64,000 nt of DNA from JBELHR01 sp042091275 (lineage in GTDB: Bacteria > Bacteroidota > Bacteroidia > Flavobacteriales > Flavobacteriaceae), in NCBI GenBank assembly GCA_042091275.1, contig JBELHR010000002.1, forward strand, positions 62,001-126,000. The letters run 5' to 3'. Below the pieces are notes generated by a model, which was not told the DNA's origin, made no database searches, and saw only the letters and a program-made list of their open reading frames with translations. The translations under genes were made by a program, and so were the position numbers. This document shows, piece by piece, positions 25,904-33,878 of the stretch (position 1 is the first letter of the stretch; each line of letters begins with the position of its first letter).

Positions 25904-27325
25904 TTAGCAATCGGCCTGACTAACAGCAATTGCAAGACCGCCTTTGGCAGTCTCTTTATAGTTTGTATGCATGTCTTGGGCAGTTTTCCACATGGTGCTT
26001 ATCACCTCGTCAAGACTTACTCTCGCTTGATCCTCATCGTTTTCAAGAGCTATTTCCGCTGCGTGTATCGCTTTTATTGCCCCCATAGAATTTCTTTCAA
26101 TACAAGGAACTTGCACTAAACCTCCGATTGGATCACAAGTCATACCTAAATGATGTTCCATAGCGATTTCAGCTGCAGATGTAACCTGTTCTGGACTTCC
26201 TCCGAGCAATTCGCATAGTCCTGCTGCAGCCATTGCAGAGGAGACTCCAATCTCGGCTTGACAACCTCCCATCGCTGCAGATATGGTAGCGTTTTTTTTG
26301 AAAATACATCCAATCTCACCTGCTACAAATAAAAATCTTTTAATATGCTCAAAGTTGGCTTGATGGTTTTCTATGACCATATAATACATTAAAACTGCGG
26401 GAATAACTCCCGCTGAACCATTTGTAGGAGCGGTTACAACACGTCCCAATGAGGCATTGACCTCGTTTACACTCAAAGCAAAACAACTAACCCATTTCAG
26501 AATTTCACGAAATTTAACCTCTGTACTGCGTATCGTGGGAATCCAAGAGTCTAGAGTATATTCTTCTGTGGTTTTAATCAGTTTTTGATGGGTTTTAAAA
26601 GCTCTTCGCTTTACCTCCAAACCTCCGGGTAAAATACCTTGTGTATGACAACCGTCAAACATCGCCTGAAGCATTACCTTCCAAATTGCATCAATATCTC
26701 TATCGATAATTTCTTTATCTCTCCAGTTCAATTCATTTTCTCTAACTAGGTCTGAAATAGAGCAATTCTCTAATTTACAATGCTTTAACAATTCGCTTGC
26801 ATTGTTTATTGGATATTTTAATGCTCTTAAGGTGTCATCATCCTTATTCTCTTGATTTATTTGGGTTTGATCTGCTATAAATCCACCACCCAAAGAGTAA
26901 TAAAAGGACTCACTAGTTTCGCCATTTAGAAAATATGCTTTAAAGCTCATTGCATTGGCGTGTTCCGCGCGAAAACTATTATTAAAGCGTATATCTGTGT
27001 CTGGATCAAAATCAATATTATGAGAACCGCTTAAAGCTAATCTCTTAAAGGTTCTTATAATTTCAATCGTCTCGTTTATAGAATTAGTATCGAAACTTAC
27101 GGGGTCAGCGTTTAACAATCCGAGGATTACTGCAATATCGGTTGCATGGCCCTTTCCTGTCAGAGACAGAGATCCAAAAAGTTCCACACGCACCCTTTTT
27201 ACCTGGGTTAAATTCTCTGCCAAGCTCGCGTTCCAAGCTTGTGCCGCTTTCCAGGGTCCAAGGGTATGTGAGCTCGAAGGTCCCACACCAATTTTTAACA
27301 TGTCAAAAATACTTATTGCACTCAA
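25904..27325 (-). CDS. sdaA: L-serine ammonia-lyase (iron-sulfur serine dehydratase)
   Basis: This 473-residue single-chain enzyme deaminates L-serine to pyruvate and ammonia with a 4Fe-4S cluster. The N-terminus reads SIFDMLKIGVGPSSSHTLGPW, the usual family start. Cysteines of the cluster region are in GGCQAEIGVSSAMAAAGLCEL and MTCDPIGG, with further conserved residues in VQVPCIERN. I start it at TTG 27325, because homologues begin a few residues before SIFD; the first in-frame ATG, within FDML, would cut this off. It degrades the serine that the SerB-SerA fusion makes, so the two should be regulated oppositely. Confidence 0.94.
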   Translation of the reverse strand: MSAISIFDMLKIGVGPSSSHTLGPWKAAQAWNASLAENLTQVKRVRVELFGSLSLTGKGHATDIAVILGLLNADPVSFDTNSINETIEIIRTFKRLALSGSHNIDFDPDTDIRFNNSFRAEHANAMSFKAYFLNGETSESFYYSLGGGFIADQTQINQENKDDDTLRALKYPINNASELLKHCKLENCSISDLVRENELNWRDKEIIDRDIDAIWKVMLQAMFDGCHTQGILPGGLEVKRRAFKTHQKLIKTTEEYTLDSWIPTIRSTEVKFREILKWVSCFALSVNEVNASLGRVVTAPTNGSAGVIPAVLMYYMVIENHQANFEHIKRFLFVAGEIGCIFKKNATISAAMGGCQAEIGVSSAMAAAGLCELLGGSPEQVTSAAEIAMEHHLGMTCDPIGGLVQVPCIERNSMGAIKAIHAAEIALENDEDQARVSLDEVISTMWKTAQDMHTNYKETAKGGLAIAVSQADC

Positions 27326-27341
27326 TCGATTGAAATTTTGA

Positions 27342-27349
27342 CAAATGTA
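27342..27349 (-). promoter_or_regulatory. Putative -7 box for sdaA
   Basis: On the minus strand it reads TACATTTG, a match to TAnnTTTG, 17 bases before the TTG start codon. The position supports that start. A -33 TTG at proper spacing is not seen. Confidence 0.4.
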
Positions 27350-27499
27350 TAAAATTAGATGATTTGAAACAGCTGTTTTTGACTTTCCCTCAAAACTTTA
27401 ATGACAAGATCTGTATGTTTTTAAGTCCAAATATGTCAGTATGTCATTTGTTTTGCGATTTTGAGGATATAAACTGACAAAATATTATGTTTTTGCTCT

Positions 27500-27515
27500 T
27501 GGCACATTAGTTGTC
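27500..27515 (+). promoter_or_regulatory. Sigma-54-like promoter element upstream of dnaK
   Basis: TGGCAC, five bases, then TTGT. This matches the sigma-54 consensus TGGCAC-N5-TTGC in sequence and spacing except for the last C. Transcription would begin near 27526, about 43 bases before the dnaK start. No CIRCE element (TTAGCACTC-N9-GAGTGCTAA) is present in this 243-base region, so HrcA control is not supported. Confidence 0.45.
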
Positions 27516-27568
27516 ATATAGATAACGTATTTGAATTAAAAATAATATTAAAACATAAATATAAAATT

Positions 27569-29476
27569 ATGAGTAAAATTATAGGAATCGATTTAGGTAC
27601 AACGAATTCATGTGTTTCTGTAATGGAAGGAAATGAGCCAGTTGTAATCCCTAATGCAGAAGGAAAAAGAACAACTCCATCTATCGTTGCTTTCGTAGAA
27701 GGCGGAGAACGTAAAATCGGAGATCCTGCAAAGAGACAGGCAGTTACAAACCCAATGAAGACCGTATACTCTGTAAAGCGTTTTATGGGGAACAAATTTT
27801 CTGAATCTTCAAAAGAGGCAGGAAGAGTACCTTATTCAGTGGTGAAAGGAGATAATGATACCCCTCGTATCGATATTGATGGTCGTTTATACACGCCACA
27901 AGAGATTTCAGCGATGACACTTCAAAAAATGAAGAAGACTGCTGAAGATTATTTAGGACAAGATGTTAGTGAGGCAGTAATCACTGTGCCAGCTTACTTT
28001 AACGATGCACAGCGTCAAGCTACTAAAGAAGCAGGAGAGATTGCAGGTTTACAAGTTAAACGTATTATCAACGAACCAACTGCAGCAGCACTTGCTTACG
28101 GAATTGATAAGAAAGGTAAAGACGAGAAAATCGCGGTTTACGATTTAGGTGGAGGTACTTTTGATATTTCTATCTTAGAAGTTGGGGATGGTGTTTTTGA
28201 AGTTTTATCTACAAATGGAGATACTCACTTAGGTGGAGACGATTTTGATCAAATCATTATCGATTGGTTAGCAGAAGAGTTTAAAGCTGACGAAAACATG
28301 GACCTAAGAGATGATGCTATGGCACTTCAGCGTTTGAAGGAAGCAGCAGAAAAGGCAAAAATTGAATTATCTGCATCTACTCAGACAGAGATCAATTTGC
28401 CTTATGTTACTGCAACAGCTTCAGGACCTAAGCACTTAGTGAGAACTTTGACTAGAGCAAAATTTGAGCAATTAGCAGATAGTCTAGTAAAGCGTTCTAT
28501 GACTCCTGTAAAGAAAGCTTTAGAGGATGCTGGATTGGATACTAGCGATATTGACGAAGTAATCTTAGTAGGTGGATCTACTCGTATACCTGTGATTCAG
28601 GAAGAAGTGAAAAAATTCTTCGGTAAAGATCCTCACAAAGGAGTAAACCCAGATGAGGTTGTTGCAATTGGAGCAGCTATTCAAGGTGGAGTTCTAAGTG
28701 GAGATGTTAAGGATGTATTACTTTTAGATGTTACACCTCTATCTCTTGGAATTGAGACTATGGGTAATGTGATGACTAAATTGATTGAGTCTAATACCAC
28801 TATACCAACTAAAAAATCTCAAGTATTCTCTACTGCTGTGGACAATCAACCATCTGTTGAGATTCACGTTCTTCAAGGAGAAAGAGCTATGGCAGCAGAT
28901 AACAAAACGATTGGTAAATTCCATTTGGATGGTCTTCCACCAGCACAAAGAGGAATTCCTCAAATTGAAGTTACTTTTGATATTGATGCCAACGGTATCA
29001 TCAAAGTATCTGCAATGGATAAGGCTACAAATAAATCTCAAGAGATTAGAATTGAAGCTTCTTCTGGATTGACTGAAGAGGATATCCAAAAGATGAAGCA
29101 GGAAGCAGAAGCAAATGCAGACAGCGATAAATTGGCTAAAGAAAAAGCTGAAAAAATCAATGGGGCAGATGCAATGGTTTTCCAGACTGAAAAGCAATTA
29201 AAGGAATTTGGTGATAAGCTTTCCGACGAGAAAAAGGCACCAATTGAAGCTGCTTTGGAAGTTTTGAAGAAAGCACATGCTTCTCAGGACTTAGCAGAAA
29301 TTGATACAGCAATGGAGCAGATCAACGAAGCGTGGAAGAACGCCTCTGAAGAGATGTACAAAGCAGAGCAAGAAGCGGGAGGACAAGCTGGTCCTGACGC
29401 GGGAGCTGCAGATGCTGGAGCACAAACAGAGACGGAAGACGCAATCGAAGATGTAGATTTCGAAGAAGTAAAATAG
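27569..29476 (+). CDS. dnaK: Chaperone protein DnaK (Hsp70)
   Basis: This 635-residue ATP-dependent chaperone folds and protects cytosolic proteins. The nucleotide-binding domain covers about residues 1-380: IGIDLGTTNSCVSVMEG, then AVYDLGGGTFDISILEVG, then VILVGGSTRIPVIQ. The linker DVLLLDVTPLSLGIET leads into the substrate-binding domain. The C-terminal helical lid ends in the acidic tail EDAIEDVDFEEVK. Length is normal. dnaJ and grpE are not adjacent, as is usual in this phylum. It is monocistronic, with a sigma-54-like element upstream and a TTCG-capped terminator downstream. Confidence 0.98.
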   Translation: MSKIIGIDLGTTNSCVSVMEGNEPVVIPNAEGKRTTPSIVAFVEGGERKIGDPAKRQAVTNPMKTVYSVKRFMGNKFSESSKEAGRVPYSVVKGDNDTPRIDIDGRLYTPQEISAMTLQKMKKTAEDYLGQDVSEAVITVPAYFNDAQRQATKEAGEIAGLQVKRIINEPTAAALAYGIDKKGKDEKIAVYDLGGGTFDISILEVGDGVFEVLSTNGDTHLGGDDFDQIIIDWLAEEFKADENMDLRDDAMALQRLKEAAEKAKIELSASTQTEINLPYVTATASGPKHLVRTLTRAKFEQLADSLVKRSMTPVKKALEDAGLDTSDIDEVILVGGSTRIPVIQEEVKKFFGKDPHKGVNPDEVVAIGAAIQGGVLSGDVKDVLLLDVTPLSLGIETMGNVMTKLIESNTTIPTKKSQVFSTAVDNQPSVEIHVLQGERAMAADNKTIGKFHLDGLPPAQRGIPQIEVTFDIDANGIIKVSAMDKATNKSQEIRIEASSGLTEEDIQKMKQEAEANADSDKLAKEKAEKINGADAMVFQTEKQLKEFGDKLSDEKKAPIEAALEVLKKAHASQDLAEIDTAMEQINEAWKNASEEMYKAEQEAGGQAGPDAGAADAGAQTETEDAIEDVDFEEVK

Positions 29477-29495
29477 TCGATATATGGACTGTGAT

Positions 29496-29522
29496 AAAAC
29501 CCGCTTTCGAGCGGGTTTTTTT
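29496..29522 (+). terminator. Terminator after dnaK
   Basis: Arms AAAACCCGCT (29496-29505) and AGCGGGTTTT (29510-29519) with a stable TTCG tetraloop, followed by more Ts. It begins 19 bases after the stop codon. Confidence 0.93.
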
Positions 29523-29559
29523 ATGCTTTATTTTGTAGCTTTAAGGGAAAATATCCTTT

Positions 29560-30852
29560 ATGAATATTCCTCAAACAAGTAAGAAACGAGTTGTAATTGT
29601 CGGAGGTGGTTTTGCAGGTATAGCCTGTGCAAAAGGACTCAAGAAAAGTGGGTTTCAGGTCGTGCTTATGGACAGACATAATTACCACACTTTTCAGCCT
29701 TTGCTCTATCAAGTGGCTACGGGTGGTTTGGAACCGGATTCTATTTCTTTTCCTCTTCGCAAGTTAATACAGAATTACAAAGACTTTTACTTTCGAATGG
29801 CAGAACTCCAATCCGTAGATCGCAGGGATCAAATCCTTCATACTGATATTGGTGATTTGAGCTACGACTACTTAGTTTTAGCCCTTGGGTCCAAAACAAA
29901 TTTTTTCGGAAATGCTCAAATCCAAAAGGAGAGTATGGCGATGAAAACGGTACCACAATCTCTCAATCTCAGAAGTTTGATTTTGGAGAGTTTTGAGGCC
30001 GCTTTGCTCACAAGTGATATGGATAAGAGAAATGCCTTGATGAACTTTGTCTTGGTCGGCGGTGGACCAACGGGTGTTGAACTCGCCGGAGCCTTAGCAG
30101 AAATGAAAAAAGGCATTCTTCCAAAAGACTATCCAGATTTGGATATTCGCAATATGAAAATCAATCTAATTCAAGGAGCACCGCGCCTTTTGGATTCTAT
30201 GTCAGAAAAAAGTGCTTTAGCTGCAGAAACCTATTTGCGCAAGCTCGGAGTAGATGTTTGGACTTCCACAATTGTAAGTTCTTACGACGGTCATACGGTA
30301 AAAACAAAAGGGGAGTTAGAATTTGATTCTGCAACCGTTATTTGGGCGGCAGGAGTAAAGGCACAGCAGATTGAAGGCTTTGACACAGAACAAGCCCTGC
30401 AAGAGCGTACCGATAGATTAAAAGTGAACTCCTCTAACCAGGTGGAGAAGGAGGTGAATATTTTCGCCTTGGGAGATTACGCAGCATTAGAAAGTGATCG
30501 CTATCCGCATGGACATCCGATGATGGCGCAACCGGCTATTCAGCAAGGAAAACTTTGTGCAGAAAATATAAGTAGATTGGATCTCGGCCAAAAGTTAAAG
30601 CCTTTTACCTATAAAGATAAAGGATCTATGGCTACAATAGGAAGGAACAAGGCGGTTGTAGATTTGCCTAAATTTCACTTTCAAGGGATTTTAGCTTGGT
30701 TTGTTTGGATGTTTATTCATTTGATCTCTCTCGTGGGTTTTAGAAACAAAATGATTGTCTTTACCAATTGGCTTTATAACTATGTTGTTTTTGACAGAGA
30801 GACGCGCCTAATCATAAGACCATATAAAAATAAAAGGGTAGAAACCTATTGA
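29560..30852 (+). CDS. ndh: Type II NADH dehydrogenase (NDH-2)
   Basis: This 430-residue FAD flavoenzyme is bound to the inner face of the membrane and passes electrons from NADH to quinone without pumping protons. The FAD-binding motif VVIVGGGFAGIACA is at about 10-25. The NADH-binding motif VLVGGGPTGVELAG is at about 163-177. The quinone/FAD region IFALGDYAA is near residue 300. A C-terminal amphipathic or membrane segment (GILAWFVWMFIHLISLVGF) is typical of the group. Use of NDH-2 alongside proteorhodopsin would let light-driven pumping supply gradient while NADH is oxidised; that link is inference. The last four codons are inside the terminator stem. Confidence 0.9.
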   Translation: MNIPQTSKKRVVIVGGGFAGIACAKGLKKSGFQVVLMDRHNYHTFQPLLYQVATGGLEPDSISFPLRKLIQNYKDFYFRMAELQSVDRRDQILHTDIGDLSYDYLVLALGSKTNFFGNAQIQKESMAMKTVPQSLNLRSLILESFEAALLTSDMDKRNALMNFVLVGGGPTGVELAGALAEMKKGILPKDYPDLDIRNMKINLIQGAPRLLDSMSEKSALAAETYLRKLGVDVWTSTIVSSYDGHTVKTKGELEFDSATVIWAAGVKAQQIEGFDTEQALQERTDRLKVNSSNQVEKEVNIFALGDYAALESDRYPHGHPMMAQPAIQQGKLCAENISRLDLGQKLKPFTYKDKGSMATIGRNKAVVDLPKFHFQGILAWFVWMFIHLISLVGFRNKMIVFTNWLYNYVVFDRETRLIIRPYKNKRVETY

Positions 30853-30866
30853 GTTTCTACCCTTTT
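30832..30866 (+). terminator. Terminator overlapping the end of ndh
   Basis: A perfect 14-base stem, AAAAGGGTAGAAAC (30832-30845) and GTTTCTACCCTTTT (30853-30866), with a 7-base loop that contains the TGA stop codon. The left arm is coding sequence. The T run is short on the plus strand; the A-rich left side could also serve the convergent fad operon. Confidence 0.8.
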
Positions 30867-30895
30867 GGGTTGATTTTAAATTAACTAGGTTTGAT

Positions 30896-32683
30896 TTAGA
30901 AACAATAGTTGTTTTCCTCAATTAGCTTTGCTGAAATTTCTTTTCTCAAAGCAATTGTGTTGGGTTCATTCGTGTATTTAGTAAAGCGTTTTAAGCCCAT
31001 AAGCAGTAAGCGTTGATCGTCGCCCTCTGCAAAACCGCAAATAGCTTCTCTTCCGCTTTTCTTTACCTTGTCCACAGCCTCTGCTAAGTTCAATTTAGCC
31101 ATCGCAGCTGCGTAGGATGCATTTGCGTCACCATTTAAGTGCATTTTCTCAGCTCTTAAAACAGTAGATTCCGCCATATATACTTCCATCATGATATCAG
31201 CAGCAGCTAAAATTAATTGTTGCTGTTGCTCGAGTTCCATTCCGTAGTGCTCAACTGCTTTTCCAGCAACCATCAAGAAGGTCTTTTTTAATTTTTCCAC
31301 CATTTCTTTTTCCTCACTCATAGGTGCAGAATAATCTGGTGTATCAAAAGAAGGAATACTCATTAATTCTCCTGCAATTCCCATTGCTGGTGACATTAAA
31401 TCTACTTCTCCTTTTAAAGCTTTTTTAAGTAGCATCCCAACAGATAGTAACCTGTTGATTTCATTGGTTCCTTCGTAAATTCTACCAATACGAGCATCTC
31501 TCCAAGCGGATTCCATAGGGGTCTCTTTGGAGAATCCCATTCCTCCTAAAATCTGAATACCTTCATCAGAAATATACTGAACTGCTTCAGATGCGTATAC
31601 TTTAAGCATTGCACATTCTATAGCGTATTGTTCTACACCTTCCAATTCTGCTTCTTGATGAGATTTACCAGCTGCAGTAAATTCGTCGATTTGATTTTGA
31701 ATATCTTTTGCCGCTCGGTAAGATCCACTTTCAGAAACAAAAGTCTTTGTAGCCATCTCAGCTACCTTGTATTGAATCGCTCCAAATGAAGAAATAGGAG
31801 TTTTAAACTGCACGCGTTCGTTAGCGTATTTAATACCCTCAGTTGTTATTCTTCTAGAAGCATCTAAACAAGCTGCTGCCAATTTGATTCTTCCCACGTT
31901 TAGTGAATTCAAAGCAATTTTGAATCCCTTAGAGCGCTCGGAAAGCATGTTTTCAGCAGGAACTACGGTTTCGTTAAAAAACACTTGTCTTGTAGAAGAG
32001 GCTTTAATACCTAATTTCTTTTCTTCTTCACCGAGTACAATACCATTTGGATTTTCTGCATCGTATTCTACGATAAAAGCGGTAATATTTTTATCGTCTT
32101 CTATACGAGCAAAAACAATCATCAAATTACAGAAGCCTGCATTTGAGATCCACATTTTCTGTCCGCTAATTTTATAAGATTTACCATCTTCAGACAAAAC
32201 CGCTTTGGTTTTTCCAGAATTGGCATCTGATCCAGCACCAGGTTCAGTAAGGCAATAAGATCCAAACCATTCTCCTGAAGCTAATTTTGGAACATATTTC
32301 GATTTTTGCTCTTCTGTTCCATAAAGGATAATTGGCATAGTTCCAATACCTGTATGGGCTCCATAAGCCGTAGCAAAAGATCCTGAAGCTCCTGAGATAT
32401 AATCACATACTAACATGGTAGATACAAAGCCCATTCCCATTCCTCCATACTGCTCTGGAACTGTAATTCCCAAGAAACCTAATTCTGCAGCTTTTCTCAT
32501 CGATTCTTCTGTATAGGCATAGTCCCCAGACTCAAAACGCTCCTTTTCAGGCCAGATTTCTCGGTCTACGAATTCCTTTACAGCATCTCTCATCATTTGC
32601 TGTTCTTCGTTAAGATCTTCTGTTGTAAACACCTCCTGTGCCGGTGTTTGTTTGATTAAAAATTCTCCTCCTTTGATTTTCAT
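30896..32683 (-). CDS. fadE: Acyl-CoA dehydrogenase, long form
   Basis: This 595-residue FAD enzyme performs the first step of beta-oxidation, making trans-2-enoyl-CoA and passing electrons to ETF. The core domains are visible in order: N-terminal helices from EEQQMMRDAVKEF, the beta domain (SYCLTEPGAGSDANS, then QKMWISNAGF) and the C-terminal helical domain (GGMGFSKETPMESAWRDARIGRIYEGTNEI, which holds the catalytic Glu). A further helical extension of about 170 residues follows. This length matches FadE of Bacillus more than short-chain dehydrogenases. It follows fadA by 8 bases. Chain-length preference cannot be read from the sequence. Confidence 0.92.
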   Translation of the reverse strand: MKIKGGEFLIKQTPAQEVFTTEDLNEEQQMMRDAVKEFVDREIWPEKERFESGDYAYTEESMRKAAELGFLGITVPEQYGGMGMGFVSTMLVCDYISGASGSFATAYGAHTGIGTMPIILYGTEEQKSKYVPKLASGEWFGSYCLTEPGAGSDANSGKTKAVLSEDGKSYKISGQKMWISNAGFCNLMIVFARIEDDKNITAFIVEYDAENPNGIVLGEEEKKLGIKASSTRQVFFNETVVPAENMLSERSKGFKIALNSLNVGRIKLAAACLDASRRITTEGIKYANERVQFKTPISSFGAIQYKVAEMATKTFVSESGSYRAAKDIQNQIDEFTAAGKSHQEAELEGVEQYAIECAMLKVYASEAVQYISDEGIQILGGMGFSKETPMESAWRDARIGRIYEGTNEINRLLSVGMLLKKALKGEVDLMSPAMGIAGELMSIPSFDTPDYSAPMSEEKEMVEKLKKTFLMVAGKAVEHYGMELEQQQQLILAAADIMMEVYMAESTVLRAEKMHLNGDANASYAAAMAKLNLAEAVDKVKKSGREAICGFAEGDDQRLLLMGLKRFTKYTNEPNTIALRKEISAKLIEENNYCF

Positions 32684-32691
32684 GTTGTCAG

Positions 32692-33876
32692 TTAGTTTAA
32701 TAATTCATATACTCCGGCAGCGCCTTGACCAGTACCTACACACATGGTCACAACACCGTATTTATTCTTTCTTCTCCTCATCTCATTGAATAGTTGAACA
32801 GAGAGTTTAGCTCCTGTACAACCCAGTGGATGACCCAATGCAATTGCTCCTCCATTTACGTTGACGATATCTGGATTCATCTCCAATTCTCGCATCACTG
32901 CTAGTGACTGGGAAGCAAAGGCTTCATTCAATTCAAAAAGGTCAATATCATTAAGACTAAGCCCTGCGCGTTGCAAAGCTTTTGGAACTGCTTTTACTGG
33001 TCCCATACCCATTATTCTCGGCTCTAATCCAACAGCGGCAAAAGAAACCATACGAGCAATCGGCTCTAAATTCAATTCTTTTACCATCTCTTCGCTCATC
33101 ACTAGTACAAATGCAGCACCATCACTCATTTGAGAGGAGTTACCCGCTGTTACACTACCATCTGCGGCAAATACTGGACGCAATTTTGCTAGAGCTTCGA
33201 CTGAAGTACCTCTTCTCGGACCTTCATCTTGAGATATTTTATAATCTCTTTGCTGCTTTTTACCTTGATCGTCCATAAATATTTCCGAAATATTAATCGG
33301 AACGATGTCTTGTTCAAAAGTATTGTTGTCCAATGCAGCTAAAGCTTTCTTGTGAGAATTGAAGGCGAAAATATCTTGATCTTCTCGAGAAACTTTAAAC
33401 TCCTGAGCTACCGCCTCGGCAGTAAGACCCATACCCCAATAATAGTCTTCGTTTCCTTCGTTAGTCACTTTGTAGTTTGGTACAGGTCTATATCCTCCCA
33501 TAGGAATATAACTCATAGATTCTACTCCACCTGCGATAATACAATCCGCCATTCCAGATTGAATTTTTGCAGCTGCCATGGAAATAGTTTCCAAACCAGA
33601 TGCACAGTATCTATTTACCGTTACTCCTGCTACATCATCGATACCTAATCCCATCAGAGAGATTAATCTTCCCATATTAAGTCCTTGCTCCGCCTCAGGC
33701 ATTGCATTACCGACTATTACATCATCAATTCTTTTTTTATCTAACTGAGGAACTTTTTCCATCAGAAATTGAATGGTTTCAGCAGCTAATTCATCTGGTC
33801 TTTTAAACCTAAATACCCCTTTAGGAGCTTTTCCTACTGCTGTTCTATATCCTTCTACTATATATGCTGTTTTCAT
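32692..33876 (-). CDS. fadA: Acetyl-CoA C-acyltransferase (3-ketoacyl-CoA thiolase)
   Basis: This 394-residue thiolase catalyses the last step of the beta-oxidation cycle, cleaving 3-ketoacyl-CoA with CoA. The acyl-accepting cysteine is C91 (NRYCASGLE), the general base pair is H349 (GHPLGCTGA) and C379 (CVGTGQG). All thiolase signatures are complete. It lies between the multifunctional fadN-like gene (2 bases upstream) and fadE. A biosynthetic acetoacetyl-CoA thiolase is an alternative by family, but the operon says degradation. Confidence 0.95.
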   Translation of the reverse strand: MKTAYIVEGYRTAVGKAPKGVFRFKRPDELAAETIQFLMEKVPQLDKKRIDDVIVGNAMPEAEQGLNMGRLISLMGLGIDDVAGVTVNRYCASGLETISMAAAKIQSGMADCIIAGGVESMSYIPMGGYRPVPNYKVTNEGNEDYYWGMGLTAEAVAQEFKVSREDQDIFAFNSHKKALAALDNNTFEQDIVPINISEIFMDDQGKKQQRDYKISQDEGPRRGTSVEALAKLRPVFAADGSVTAGNSSQMSDGAAFVLVMSEEMVKELNLEPIARMVSFAAVGLEPRIMGMGPVKAVPKALQRAGLSLNDIDLFELNEAFASQSLAVMRELEMNPDIVNVNGGAIALGHPLGCTGAKLSVQLFNEMRRRKNKYGVVTMCVGTGQGAAGVYELLN

Positions 33877-33878
33877 AA

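Noticed and set aside
27434..27479. Inverted repeat TGTCAGT / ACTGACA upstream of dnaK
   Set aside because: Only seven bases per arm with a 32-base spacer and no extension; likely by chance in AT-rich DNA.
27326..27568. CIRCE element for HrcA control of dnaK
   Set aside because: No TTAGCACTC-N9-GAGTGCTAA or near match is seen in the region.
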